Positions 1-12,405 of a stretch of DNA of 64,000 nucleotides are shown piece by piece (the stretch's first letter is position 1; every line of letters begins with the position of its first letter). Origin of the DNA: Chlorocebus sabaeus (Eukaryota; Chordata; Mammalia; Primates; Cercopithecidae). The notes beneath the pieces were generated by a model that worked only from the letters and a program-made list of their open reading frames with translations, searched no databases and was not told the DNA's origin. The position numbers and the translations under genes are program-made. The stretch covers positions 71,605,236-71,669,235 of the forward strand of contig NC_132913.1 of NCBI RefSeq assembly GCF_047675955.1, given 5' to 3'.

Positions 1-245
1 ATAAAAAGAAAAATAAAACCCAAGTTAACTCAAAAAGTTAATGGTGGAATGAAGTAACAGCAAACGGGGCACTTTAGGAATGTTTTCTTCTTTTAAAATA
101 TATCTTCTTATAGCTTCTGAAATTAATATTTATGTACTCTAAAAGCCATAACATAGCTTGTAAATGATATCAGCAAGTTCTTAAACACATTACAAAACTT
201 TAAATAATGCAACTTTCTTGGCTTAAGGAGAAAAAGAATAAAAAC
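1..245. other. Unassigned AT-rich sequence
   Basis: No repeat family or coding signal was recognised. The sequence is low in GC and has stops in all frames at short intervals. It may be the unique flank into which the MLT1 LTR to its right was inserted. Confidence 0.5.
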
Positions 246-575
246 TGTATGTCTTAGTCCACCTGGGTTTCCATCAAAAATATCATACACTGAGTGGTTT
301 AAACAACATAAATTTATTTCTTCACAATTCTGGAGGCTAGAAGTCCAAGAATAAGGTGCCAATATGGTCAGACTCTAGCTTGTAAATGACTGCCTTCTCG
401 CTGTATCCTTACACAGCAGTGAGAGAAAGAGACAGCAAGCTCTCGTGTCTTTTTTTTTGCACAAGTGCACCAATCCCATCATGAGGGCTCTGCTTTCATG
501 ACCTCATCTAAACCTAATTATCTCTCAAGGCCCTATCTCCAAATAGCATCTCTTGTGTAGTTAAGATTACCTAAT
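246..575 (-). mobile_element. MLT1-type LTR (MaLR/ERVL), reverse
   Basis: Reverse-strand solitary LTR of the mammalian MaLR group. The plus strand shows the inverted LTR 3' end (a run of 'gtttaaacaacataaattta', then 'ttctggaggctagaagtcca'). Near 530 it has the inverted 5' part, 'ggccctatctccaaata', the complement of the familiar MLT1 motif for 'GGAAATAGGG'. The middle has the 'tgccttctcgctgtatcctt' block. It is strongly diverged and the exact ends are unclear. No internal retroviral genes are attached. An MLT1 assignment is likely; the letter subfamily is not resolved. Confidence 0.8.
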
Positions 576-582
576 TAGAAAT

Positions 583-1998
583 TTCCATAATTTTGTCATT
601 TCAAGAATGTTAAATAGGCCGGGCATGGTGGCTCACACCTGTAATCCCAGCACTTTGAGAGGCCAAAGCAGGAGGGTCGCCTGAGTCCAGAGTTCTAGAC
701 CAGCCTGGGTAACATAGCTAGAGCTCATCTCTCCTAAAAATACAAAAATTAGCCGGGCATGGTGGCACGAGCTGGTAGTCTGAGCTACTCGGGGGGCTGA
801 AGTGGGAGAATCACTTGAGCCAGAGAGGCAGAGGTTGCAGTGGGCCCTGAATGTGCCACTGCACTTTAGCCTGGGCAACAAAGCAATACTCTGCCCTCCC
901 CCCTGCAAAAAAACCCCAAAATTTAAAAAAGAATGTTAAATAAAATTATACAGTACATAGGATTTGGACATTGTCTTTTTTCACTTGGAATAATTTTCTG
1001 ACAGTTTGTTCAGGTTATCACACATCAATAATTCCATGTATTTACTACTAAGTATTATGTCATGGTGTGTATGCATAATAGTTTATATAACAAGTCATCC
1101 ATGGAATGATATGGATCATTTCCAACTTTTATTTGTTATAAATAAAGCTTCTGTAAACATTAGTATACAAATATTTGTGTAAATGTATGTGTTCATCTCT
1201 CTGGGATACTCAGGAATGCATTTATGGGTCATATGGTAGTGGCATGTTTAGTCATGTAAAAAACTACCATCCTGTTTTCCAGATTGGCTGTGCCATTTTA
1301 TATTTCCATCAGCAATATAGGAGTAATCTGCTTTCTCTGCATCCTGATCATTATTTGCTGCTGTCAACATTTTTAAATTTAATTTTTATCACTCGTATGT
1401 ATATTTAGTGATATCTCATGGTTGATTTAATTTGTGTTTCCCTAATGGCTCGCATTGTTGAATACCTTTTTAGGTACTTATTTTCCATTGTTATGTCCTC
1501 TGCAGTAAAATTTCTGTTCATGTCTTCTGCCTATTTTCTAATTGGATTGTTTATTTTTTTACTGTTGAGTTTCAGTCTGTTCTATAGTCTATATTTCAGT
1601 CCTTTATATGTGATTTGCAAATATTTTCTCCTGGTCCACAGCTTGTCTTTCCTCCTTTTAAGGAAGGTCTTTTTTAGAGAAAATATTTTTAATTTTGATG
1701 TGTCCAATTTGTTAACTCTTTTTTTTAATGGGTCATGTTTATTGGCATCAAGTATAAGAATTCCCTGCTCACCTAGAGATCCTGAAGATAATATCCCTTG
1801 TGGTCTCTAAAAGCTTTGTAGTTTTACATTGTTCATTTAAGTCTGTAATACATTTGAGTTAACTTTTGTATGAGGTGTAAGGTTTAGATATTTAGACTGA
1901 GGTTCAGTTGTTGGTCTATGAATAACCAGTTGCTCTAGCACCCTTTGTTGAAACGGTTATTCTTCCTTCATTTAATTACTTTTGATCTTTGTGAAAAA
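583..1998 (-). mobile_element. L1M 3' end, antisense, split by an Alu
   Basis: Old mammalian LINE-1 on the reverse strand. Read on the plus strand it gives the inverted 3'UTR and the C-terminal part of ORF2. Recognisable inverted blocks are 'gggtcatatggtagt' near 1230, 'ttccagattggctgtgcc' near 1280 and 'atttgcaaatattttctcct' near 1615. The last third matches the inverted reverse-transcriptase-to-C-terminus region of ORF2. The open frames on the plus strand here (for example 1418-1810) are antisense shadows. The element continues on both sides of the Alu at 617-928, so it predates that Alu. Confidence 0.8.
617..928 (+). mobile_element. Old Alu (J/S-like) with 14-bp target duplication
   Basis: Dimeric 7SL-derived SINE starting 'ggccgggcatggtggctc'. 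It has an A-rich linker after the left monomer and a decayed A-rich tail. It is flanked by the direct repeat 'aagaatgttaaata' at 603-616 and 929-942, so its insertion into the antisense L1M is certain. Many CpG sites are lost and both monomers are diverged, which points to an older Alu. The reverse open frame at 633-908 is an Alu shadow, not a gene. Confidence 0.93.
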
Positions 1999-2274
1999 GC
2001 AGTAGAAAAATTAAATACTTCTATACGAATCTACCAAAATATGTATTGCATCTATATGTAGAAAACAGCCAAACACTGATGAGAAATATCATAGAAGAAT
2101 AAAATAAGTGGGGAAGATACTTGGTGTTTGTGAATTGAAAGAATCAATATTATTTAAATGTCAGTTCTTCTCAATTTGCAGAATAGTTTCACCACAATCC
2201 CAATCCAGTTTCTAGCAAGCTACTCTGTAGATGTTGGCAATAATTCTAAAGTTTATATGAAAAAAAGAAAAATA

Positions 2275-3545
2275 AACTGTACTGCATATACACAATGGAG
2301 TACTATTTAGCCATAAAAAGAGTGAGATGTCATTTTCAACAAAATGGATGGAACTAGAAGACATTATGTTAAGTGAAATAAGATAGGCATAGAAAGACAG
2401 ACTGCACCTTCTCACTCATTAGTGGGAGCTAAAAATTAAAACAATTGAACCGATTGAGATAAAGAGTAGAATAATGGTTACCAGAGGCTGGGAAGAGTAG
2501 TGAGCGATAGAGTAGGGATAGCTAATGTATACAAAAACATAGTTAGATAGAATGAGTAAGATCCAGTATTTGATAGCACCATAAGGTGATTACAGTCAAC
2601 AATAATTTACTGTACATTTTAAAATAAGAAAAAGTATAATTAGAATGCTTATAATGTAAAGAAATGAATGCTTGAGAGGATGAATACCCCATTTGCCCTG
2701 ATGTGATTATTACACATTATATGCCTGTGTCAAAACGTCTCACATACACCATGTCACGAGGATATAACTTGCGCTTTCTCAAGGGTTTTATATAGCACAG
2801 GAAATGACAACAACTGGCCACTTGAGTTAGATGCTTGAATCACATGATTTATTAATTACTATAACCAACTGTCATTTCTCAGCACACACACACACAAAAC
2901 ACACTCAAAGGGGGTTATTAAGGGCCAGCCTCACCACGGCAGTTAAAATCATTCAATCTGAGTTCCATTCAACATTCAAGTGTACCCTTGGAGGATCAAA
3001 CAACCTCCAGTCTCTCCATCCTTGTCTTGTCCAATGTCAGAGTGAGTGGGCAGAGGGCCTCCATACAGCTAGCTCTTGCTGCTAAGCATGCAGCAAGGGG
3101 CATAGAGATTAGTTGGGGATTTGCTGCAGCCAACTGGTCGTGAAGTCCTTCTTTTCTGTGCTTCATCCTTAGGTGTAGTCCTGAGTCCTTCTTCCTGATT
3201 GTTTATGACCGTGGTAATCTTCATTGTTGTTTTGGTCCTTTTGTTTGCCAAAAGTCCAAAATCAAAGCATTTTGCAGTGTCCACGACTGCTTACCAAACT
3301 TGTTTATCAAAATCCAAAGTCCCAGATACATTTGGCAACATCTGTGTCAACATCTTTCCATTTTATCTTGCTTTACATGTCCTATTTGGTCAACACATGT
3401 TTACACTTTTATCTTGTTTTTATCGTGTCTTGACCTCTTGCCAAAACATGTTTACAACATTATTATACCTTATATTCCTAACACACCACAAATATATACA
3501 CCTACTACATACCCATAAAAATTAAAATGTAAAAATACATTTTAA
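2275..3545 (+). mobile_element. Younger L1 3' end (L1PB/L1MA-like) inside L1M
   Basis: 5'-truncated L1 starting within the last ORF2 codons. It has 'acacaatggagtactattta' near 2291 and 'agtgggagctaaaaattaaa' near 2421. Its 3'UTR ends in 'aaaaattaaaatgtaaaaat' near 3517. It is inserted in the same orientation as its host L1M, which resumes after it. The 3'UTR is itself split by the LTR at 2752-3483: the L1 text 'catacacca' continues as 'caaatatatacacctac' on the other side. No clear target duplication was seen. Confidence 0.75.
2752..3483. mobile_element. 732-bp solo LTR, 5-bp duplication, family not named
   Basis: The block starts TG ('tgtcacgagg') and ends CA ('attcctaaca'). It is flanked by the exact 5-base direct repeat 'cacca' at 2747-2751 and 3484-3488, and it interrupts a recognisable L1 3'UTR. 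These are the marks of a retroviral LTR. Five-base duplications are usual for ERVL-type elements. On the reverse strand there is an AATAAA-like 'attaataaatc' and a TATA-like 'tatataaaac' near the far end, so orientation is unclear. I do not recognise the family. Open frames inside (3069-3284 reverse, 3199-3525 forward) look accidental. Confidence 0.7.
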
Positions 3546-4675
3546 AAATTCTCCCCCAAGAACGAAAGAACTAGAATAGCCTTAAAAAAAATGCTTGAGA
3601 AGAACAAAATTTAAGGACTCATACTATCCAATTTCAAGACTTATGATAAAGCTATAGAATTAGAAACAGTAGAATATTAGTAGAAGAGCAGACACATAAA
3701 TCAATGGACTAGAGATGTAATAGAGACCTCAGACATGAAGCCACACAAATATAGTCAAGCAATTTTTAACAAAGTCACATAAGCAATTCAATGCAGGAAG
3801 GATAGTTTTTTTTCAGTAAATGATGCTAAAGCAATTAGAATTCTGTGTGGGGGGAAAAAAGAGAATCTAGCCTGATCTTATAAATTACACAAAAAATTAA
3901 TTTGAAATGGATTATAGGCCTAAATTTAAAATCCAAAACTAGAAAACTTCTAAGAAAATAATAAACATAAGTAAAAATTGGTGTGATGATGAGTTTAGCA
4001 ATTAGTTGCTGGATTCAACATCAAAAACAAAATTCGTGAAAGAAAAAATAACTCACAGTTTATCAGTTTTAAAACTTATCTGAGAAAGACATTGTGAAGA
4101 GTATCAATAGACAAGGCCCAATATCAGAGAATATATTTGGGAAATTCATAAGGACATGTATACAAAATAAAGAAGTCCTAAAACTTAACAATAACAAAAC
4201 AAACCACCCAAGAAAAAACTGAGCAAAAGCTCTAAACAGACACATCACTAGAGAGGAAACACAGGTAGAAATAATCACCATCGTATATCATTAAGACAAT
4301 GCAAATTTAAATAAAATTAGATTTTACTAGACACCTACTGTAATGGTTAACATCCAAAAAAACTGACACCAAAAAAGCTGGTGAGGATGTAAAGCAATAG
4401 GAATACTGCTCATTTGTTGCCCTTGGGGATGCATAATTGTACAGCCACTTTGGAAGGCAGTTTGGCAGATTCTTACCAAGCTAAACATAGTCTCACTATA
4501 AAATGTAGCATTCATACTCCTAGGTAATTACTCAACTGATTTAAAAACTTATCTCCAAACAAAACTTTGCTTGCAAATGTTTATAACATATAGTTTAGCC
4601 ATAATTTCCACAAACTAGAAGTAACCTCGATGTTTTTTATAGGTGAATTCATAAACTATGGCATATCCATACATG

Positions 4676-5293
4676 TAAGAGAGGAGGCAGTTAAAGGCCA
4701 GTTATGTAGATAGAGAGGGAGGGTCTTGGGAGTGGAAAAACACTTTAGGACCGCACCTGCACTGCCCATGTAGATAATGGGAAGAAATTTGATTAAGAAC
4801 TTCCTCTTATGCCAGGATGTTTGCTCAGTAGGGACTGTCCCAACTTAGGTGCAGGTGAAATAAATCAACCTAAATCTCTTTCATTGGACACAGCTCATTA
4901 TAATATCATTAACATGACATCAGCATTGTGGTTTTAGCCCCCCTGTAGGTTTTGCTTTTGCACTCATGGGTAATAACCAAGGTGTAGACACTATGGCCAA
5001 CCCCAGGCATGCACAGATGCAACACCCTTAGAAGGGAGCTTTACCTTTCCCATTTGGGAAGAACCAACAGAAGACTCCCTTGTTCTTGCTACATAAAAAA
5101 ACAAAAAACAAAAAAACAGAACTCAGGTCCATTTCCAGTGACCCACTTCAGGTCCCTGTCTTTGCTGAGAGCTTTTCATTCACTTAATAAACCTTACTCT
5201 GCCTTACTCACTCTCCAGTGTCCACATGCCTCTTCTCAGTAATGGGACAGGAACTCAGACCTAACTGAACTAAGGAGTAAGAAAACTGTAATG
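4676..5293 (+). mobile_element. ERV1-like solo LTR inside L1M
   Basis: About 620 bases that interrupt the host L1M between 'ccatacatg' and 'catggaatatt'. The right half resembles class I LTRs (LTR12/MER-type): 'gagagcttttcattcactta', then an 'aataaa' polyadenylation signal near 5187, then 'aggaactcagacctaactga'. A 4-base repeat 'catg' (4672-4675 and 5294-5297) fits a class I target duplication, although the terminal TG/CA would then be mutated. An A-rich stretch lies near 5094-5117. The subfamily is not resolved. Confidence 0.65.
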
Positions 5294-5344
5294 CATGGAA
5301 TATTATTCAGTGCTTTAAGCATGGAATATTATTCAGTGCTTTAA
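5293..5344 (+). repeat. Exact 26-bp tandem duplication
   Basis: Two identical 26-base copies (5293-5318 and 5319-5344), each starting 'gcatggaatattattcag'. They lie directly beside the right end of the inserted LTR, in the 3' part of ORF2 of the host L1M. Perfect identity suggests a recent slippage or repair event compared with the decayed host sequence. Confidence 0.9.
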
Positions 5345-6929
5345 AAATGAGTACTCAAGCCACCAAAAGATGTGGATGAATTTTAAATGCAAGATGCCTA
5401 TCTAAACAGGCTAGATACTATATAATTTCAATTATATGACATTATGAAAAAGGCAAAACTATAGTTACTATAAACATATTAGTGGTTGTCATGGGTTCAA
5501 GATAGGGAGGGGTTGGATGAGTGAAGCAGAGGGTATTACTAATGGTAGTGAACCTGGTGTTTGTGATGTTGTAATGGTGGATATATATCACTGTGCATTA
5601 GTCCAAACTCTCATAACTTTATAGGATAATGAGTGAACTTTAATGTATACAGATGAATGCCAGATTACTTAGGAGGTCAGGGGATCATAGGATGGAATGT
5701 AGAATATGATGAAAGACATTCATTGTACTATAAATACTTGAAACAATCTCACTGAGAATTACGGGGAATAAGATATTGGCCTGCATAATTTTGGAAATGA
5801 ATGGAGTCTGTAAGACTAAAGGCAAATAAATGATCAATATAAATGAAACCAAACAGAGATCCAAAATGTTAAGAGTCTCAGGTCAGACACTTAAGAAACT
5901 TAGAAGTCATCACTCTCATCTTCACAAGAAAAAAGGCTAAAAACTTTAATGTCTTCAACTTTTCTTAAATCCAGCAAAGGCAAGCTGCTGTCCTTCAAAT
6001 TAGAGACACAGGCAAATACAGAGAGTCACAGCTTTTTAGAAAAGAAGCCCAGGAGCAGGAACCTATTGCTGCAGCTAGCTCTGGGATAGGGAAACCTAAA
6101 CAGTAATCACTGAATTGCTGGCAGCTCAGGTGCACAACCTTGAAACTTAAGAACTAGATGGAGAGCAGCCTTGTTGGGGGACCCACATTTTCATAAGTTT
6201 TGACCCCCAGAAGTCCCAGCAAATTATCAGGGCAAAGATCTGAGAAAATCCCCTGGCAGGGGAAGAGGAAAAGTAACCATTTAAAAATATAACCAGAGGA
6301 TTCTGTTCTCCTTAACAAAAGCCTTCCCTCAAGTCAAACTATTTTACCAGAACCTAACCACTGTAGGTTTTACGGGAGCCTGACACGGGGGGATGGGAAT
6401 ACCTAATTCCAGTTCCTTTCTGAGGGGAAAAGCACTAGCAAGAATTTGTGAAGATCACAGCCCTGAGTCACAGGCTCACTGAAAGATTGCAATCTAATCA
6501 CAGGACAATAGAAAACTTTATTTCCCCCCATACCTTACCACCACATCAATAGGATTCCTGCATAATAATAGGCAATTACAATGGAAAGAACTGAAAATTT
6601 AAAGCATTGTTTAAGAAGGAGGATCTAAAGAAACACAAAGAAAAGAAAAGAAACAAAAACAAAGACAACAGAATAAATTTTAGCCTCTGAAACTTACAGA
6701 TACAGAAAACAGTAAACACGCCTAAATCCTAGCCAGAAAAAACATAAAACCTCACACTAAAGATCTATTTTCCTCAGTGCCTTTTAACTGACCCAATATG
6801 TCTATCTTTCAACAAAGGGATTATAAATTATACTAAAAGTCAAAAAATATACAATTCGAAGAGACAGGGCAAAAATTAGAAACAAATTCAGTTATGCCAG
6901 AGGTTTTTTAATATATCACACTATGAATT

Positions 6930-7790
6930 TAAAATAACTATGATGAGTATGCTATGTGTGATAATGGGAAAAAAAGATGAACAAATGAGTGATGTAAAGA
7001 GAGAGATAGAAACTCTAAGGAAGAAAAATAAAAGTAAGTGCTAAATTTTTAAAAGTACTATAAGAGATAACAATAATGGAGTTGATGGGCTTACCAGTAG
7101 ACTGGGCATGGCCAAAGAAAGTATCAATGACGTTGAATAAATGCTAATGAAAACTTCCCAAACTAAAGAGCAAAGAGAAAATAAAAAGGCAGAAAGGAAT
7201 ATTTACAACATGTAGAACAATTATAAAATATTTAATATAGGTTTAATGGCAATATAGAAAAGACAGAAAGAAAGGAACAACAACAAAAAATTATTTAAAG
7301 TGATAATGACTAACAATTTTCCAAAATCGATGAGACACAAACCACAAATGCGAGAAGCTTAGAGAACATTAAGCAAAATAAGAATAAAAAATTCTATACC
7401 TAGGCACACCATATTCAAAACGTCAGAAGTCAAAGACAAATAAAAAATAATCAAAAGGGCCAGGAATGGCAGGAGAGACAACTTACTTATAGATGAGCAA
7501 GGATAGGAATTACATAGGAATTTTTTTTCCAAAAAATTCATGCAAGCAAGAAGAGAATGAAGTTAGTATTTAAAGTGCTGAAAGAAAAACCAAAGCAACA
7601 ACAGCAAAAATCCCACCACACCAGAATTCTGTATCCAATGAAATAATCCTTCAAAAGTGAAGAACTAGACTTCTTTTGACAAACAAAAATTGAGAGAATC
7701 TGTTCCCAGTAGATCTGGCTTGCAAGAAATGTTAAAAGAAGTCTTCAGAGAAAATGAAAATAATATAGGTCAGAAAATTAGATCTACATA
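6930..7790 (+). pseudogene. L1 ORF1p remnant
   Basis: Decayed ORF1 of the L1M. In intact L1 this gene makes the trimeric RNA-binding chaperone that coats L1 RNA. The 3' half is the clearest, with text matching the C-terminal RNA-binding region: 'tcatgcaagcaagaagagaa' near 7538 and 'aattctgtatccaatgaaat' near 7625. The reading frame is broken repeatedly, so no protein of normal length (about 340 residues) can be made. The left boundary is approximate. Confidence 0.65.
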
Positions 7791-10104
7791 AAAAAAGGAA
7801 GGTTGTTAGAGAAAGAATGAAGATAGAATAAAGATTGTATGTTTTTTGTGTTTAATTTATCTAACTGAAAACAGTGTTCAAAAGAAATAACTGGTACAAT
7901 GTATTTGGTGATCATAGCTTATGGATAAGTAAAATGAATGACAGCAATGTTATAAGGGATGGGAGGGAGGAATTGGGAGTGTTCTCTTTAAGGTATGCAC
8001 TATCTATGAGGCAGTGCAGCGTTAACTAAGTAGACACAGATTAGTTGTAAATGGATGTTGTAAGTGCAATGGCAGCCCCCAAAAAATTTTTGAAAGGTAT
8101 AATTGATATGCTAACAGAAAAAAGACAATGGATTCATGAAAATTCTCCATTAAAACTGGGGAAGACAGAAAACAAGTGGAAGACAAAATAGTAAACGTAT
8201 AACAAGTCCAGTGGACAGAAAATAGTTGCAAATATAATAGATATTTATCCACCCACATCAATGACTACTTCAAACATCAATGGTTTAAATGCATGAATAA
8301 AAGAGAGAGAATGACAGAGTGAATACAAATATAACAACAACAACTATACTGTCTAGATGAAACCCACTTTAAATATAGAAACACAGACAGATTTAAAGTA
8401 AAATGATGAAGAAAGATATTAATGTTAACACTAATAAAAATCAAGTGTGGTTGGGACATTTAATGTATAAATTTTGGGAAGACTACATTCAATTCATAAT
8501 GACAGCATGGACCATGGACCATATTTTGCACAATAAAATACACATTAACATAAATAACAGAATATAAATTATACAAAATATACAAAATATACTCCCAGAC
8601 TAAAAATCAAAAGTAAACTAAAAACCAAATAGCTGGAAAATCCCCAAATATTTTGAAATTAAACAACATATCTCTAAGTAACACACAGGTCAAAGAATGA
8701 ATCCCAAGAAATGTTTTTTTCTTTTTCTTTTTCTTTTTTAGATTTAAACAAAGTTAAAAGAGAAATACACTTATCAAAATTTGTGAAATGCAGCTATAGT
8801 AACTGCTTAAAGGAAAATTTTTAGCATTTGATATATGTGTTAGGAAAGAATATCTAAAATAAAAAAAAATCTAAGTTTCCTTCCTAGACAACTAGAAATA
8901 GGAGTGTGAATTTAATCTAATGTAGACAGAAGAAAACATATACATTAGGGCAGACGTCAATAAAATTTACACAAGAAATCCCCAGAGTAAATCAATGAAA
9001 GCAAAATCTGATTCTTTTAGATAAACTTCAAGCCAAGCTATAAAAGAAAAAAAAAAAAAGAGGTCAAATAATAATCACATCAGAAATGAAAGAGGAACTA
9101 TCACTACTGAATCTGTGGATATTAAAAGGGATATTATGGGCAACTTTATGCCTATAAATTTGATAACTTAGATGAAATGGACCCATTTTTTAAAAGAAAC
9201 ATCTCACAATTTTCAGATTTCACAAAAGAAGAAATATATAAAATGAATATATCTATACTTCTTAAATAAATTGAGTCAATAATTAATAACTTTTCAAATC
9301 AGAAAGTACTAGGCCCAGATGGACTCACCGGTATATTCCACAAAACATTTAAGGAGGAAATTATGGCATTGCTTTACAATGTCTTCCCGATAACAGAAGC
9401 AGAAGGAATACTTCCTGACTTATTGTATTGGGTTAGCATAAACCCCAAATCATTTAGTATTTAAATGAGAGAAATATTACAATAAAGAAAACCATAGACC
9501 AATATCCATCATGAACCTAAATGTGAAAAACTTCAGCAAAATATTACCAAATAAAATCTAACAATATATAAAAATAATTATATACCGTTACTTAGTATGA
9601 TTCATTCCAGGTAGGGGAAACTGGATCAACATTCAAAAATAAGTCAGTGTAATCCATTACATCAACAAGCTAAAAAAAGAAAAAAAAGTTTTATCATATC
9701 AATAAGTACAGAAAACATGTTCGATACAACAACATTCATTCATTATAAAAAAAAAAATCTCAGCAAACTAGGAATAGGGGGAACTTTATTAATGTAATAC
9801 AGAGTATCTCAAAAAGATAACTACAGCTAACATTGTACTTAATGCTGAGAGGTTAGATGCTTTCCCAAGATCAGGAACAAAACAAAGATGTTGCCTCTTA
9901 CCATTTCTATCAACATCTTGCCAGAAGTCTTGCAATAAGCCAACAAAAGTAATTAAAATTGCATACAAATGGGAAAAAAAATGAAAATATTTGTTTGCAG
10001 ATTACATAATTGTCTTTGTGGAAAATCACAAAGATTCAACTACAATGACAAACTCCTAGAACTAACAGGCAATTATAGTACGCTTGTAGGATATAAGGCT
10101 AATA

Positions 10105-12405
10105 CAGGTATACCTTGTTTTATTTCACTTTGCTTTATTATGATTCATGGATATTGTATTTATTACAAATTAAAGATTAGTAGCAACCCTGCATTGAGCA
10201 AGTCTAAAATTGTCATTTTTCCAACAGCATATGCTCACTTCATGTCTCTGTGTCACATTTTAGAAATCCTCACAATATTTCAAACTTTTTCATTATTATT
10301 ATATCTTTTATGGTTATCTGCCATTAGTGACTTTTGATGCTACTATTGTAATTGTTTTGGGTCACCATGAATCATCCTCATATAAGATGGGGAACTTAAT
10401 AAAAAATGCTGTGTGTGTTCCAACTGATTCACCAATGACTGGTCCCCCATCTCCGTCCCTCTCCTTGGGCTTCCCTGTTCCCTAAGTTACAGCAATATCA
10501 AAATTAGATAAATTAACACTACAATGACCTCTACACATTCAAGTGACAGGAAGAGTCACACATCTCTCACTTTATACTAAAAGCTAGAAAGTATTAATCT
10601 TAGTGAGAAAGGCATGTCAAAAGCTGAAATAAGCCTAAAACTAGGCCTCTTACATCAGTTAGCCAAGCTGTAAATGCAAAAGAAATGTTCTTCAATAAAA
10701 TTAAAAACAATGCTCCAGTGAGCACATGAATGATAAGAAAGCAAAATAGCCTTATTGCTGATATGGAGCAAGTTGTAGTGGCCTGGATAAAAGAGCAAAC
10801 CAAGCACAACTTTTTTATAGGCCAAAGACTAATCTAGAATAAGGCCCTTTCAGTTCCATGAAGGCTGAAAGGGGTAATAGAGGAGCAAAAGTTTGAAACT
10901 AGTAGAGGTTATTTCATGAGGTTTAAGAAAGGAAACCATCACCATAAAATAAAAGTGCAATGTGAAGCAGCATGTGTTGATGTAGAAGCTTCAGCAAGTT
11001 AGCCAGAAGATTGAGCTAAAATAATTGATGAAGAGTACTACATTAAACAATAGATTTTCAATGTAGATGAAACAGGCTTATATTGCAAGAAGATTCCATC
11101 TAAGACTTTCATAGCTAGAGAGGAGTAGTCAATGACTGTCTTCAAAACTTCAAAGGACAGGCTGACTCGATTGTTAGGGGCTAATGCAGCTGGCGACATT
11201 AAGTTGAAGCCAGTACACATTTATCATTTTAAAAATCCTAAAGTCCTTATCAGTGATGTTGAATCTACTCTGCCTGTGCTCTATAAATTAAATAAGAAAG
11301 CCTGAATATTTCTAGCCCAGTGTTGAGACCTACTATTCAGAGAAAAAGATTGCTTTTAAAATATTACTACTAATTGACAATAAACCTAGTCAGTGAAAGG
11401 GTCTGATGGAGACATACAAGGCTCATAGTGTTTTCATGCCTGCCAACACAAAATCCATTGTGCAGTCCATGGATCAAGGAGTAATTTTGGCTTTCAAGCC
11501 TTATTATTTAAGAATATTTTATAAAGCTATAGTTTCCATAAATAGTAAAGTAAATTGAAAACTTTCTAGAAATAATTTGCCATTCCAGATGCCGTTAAGA
11601 ACATCCAGGAATCATTAGAAGATGTCAAAATATCAGCATTAACATTAACAGTTGTTTGAAATGAGTTGATTTCAAGCCTAATGGATGAGTTTGAGGTGTT
11701 CATGACTTTGGTAGAAGAAATAACTGTAGATATAGTAGAAATAGCAAGAGAACTAGAAGTGGCAATTAGAAGATTAAATTGCTGAAATCTTAAGAGAAAA
11801 TTTGAATCAATTAGGAGTTGTTACTTATAGATGACAATAAAGGTGGTTTTTTGCAGTGGAATATATTTTTGGTGAAAAGGCTGTGTGAATATGAAATCTC
11901 AACAAGGGGTTTAGAAAAATATATCAATTGATAAAGTAGCAGCAAGGTTTTGGAGTATTGACTTAAATTATCAAAGAAGTTCTACTGTTAATTAAATGCT
12001 ATCAAACAGTATCACATGTTACAGAGGAGCCTTTCATGAAAGGAAGAGTCAATTGATATGGGAAACTTCAATGTTGTCTTATTTTAAGAAATTGGCACAG
12101 CCAATGCAAACTTCAGCAGGCACAACGCTAATTAGTCAGCAGCCATCAACTTTGAGTCAAGACCCTCCCCTAAAAAAAGAATACAATGCACTGAAGGCTC
12201 AAATGATTGTTACTCATTTTTAGCAATAAAGTATATTTTAAATAAGGCCTGCACATTATTTTGAGATATAATACTATCACAGTATAGTATAAATATAATT
12301 TTTATACACACTGAGAAACAAACAATTTGTGTGACTTTCTTTATTGCATTTCTCTTTATTGCCTTAGTGAAGAACCAGACCTGCAATATCTCTGAGGTAT
12401 GGGTA
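10105..12405 (+). mobile_element. Tigger1 DNA transposon, nearly complete
   Basis: Cut-and-paste element of the pogo/Tc1-mariner superfamily. It starts with the terminal repeat 'caggtataccttgtttta' and ends with its inverse, '...ctgaggtatggg', near 12395-12403. It is flanked by TA as expected. The internal text follows Tigger1 closely: 'tgctcacttcatgtctctg' near 10231, 'tcacatttgaatgataaga'-type blocks near 10725, and 'aggacaggctgactcga' near 11154. The length is about 2.3 kb against a usual 2.4 kb, so only small deletions occurred. It lies inside L1M ORF2 and is therefore younger than that L1. Confidence 0.93.
10533..12223 (+). pseudogene. Tigger1 transposase remnant
   Basis: Related to the source of the domesticated TIGD1 gene, but dead here. 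The N-terminal helix-turn-helix region lies near 10560-10720. The 'NVDET' segment of the DDE catalytic domain lies near 11058-11075. The C-terminus is the open frame 11996-12223, containing 'KSQLIWETSMLSYFKK' and 'LISQQPSTLSQDPP', typical of the Tigger1 tail. Stops and small deletions interrupt the frame, for example around 10985 and 11305. No intact protein is possible. Confidence 0.85.

Larger units (their letters stand above)
1999..5860 (+). mobile_element. L1M ORF2 3' half and 3'UTR, interrupted twice
   Basis: Sense-strand old L1. 1999-2274 matches the region just after the reverse transcriptase ('ctaaagtttatatg' near 2246). The text resumes at about 3560 ('agaactagaatagcc') and runs through the ORF2 C-terminus: 'gctggtgaggatgt' near 4378, 'acagccactttggaaggcag' near 4441. 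The 3'UTR follows to about 5640-5860 ('ggcaaaactatagttac' near 5452). Two later insertions split it: the younger L1 at 2275-3545 and the LTR at 4676-5293. Frames are broken by many stops. The last 200 bases of the 3'UTR are assigned with less certainty. Confidence 0.75.

Noticed and set aside
1418..1810. 130-residue hydrophobic forward frame resembling a membrane protein
   Set aside because: It is antisense to L1M ORF2. F/L-rich residues come from A-rich L1 sense sequence.
9969..10337. 122-residue forward frame
   Set aside because: It runs from L1M ORF2 text across the left end of Tigger1. The fusion is accidental.
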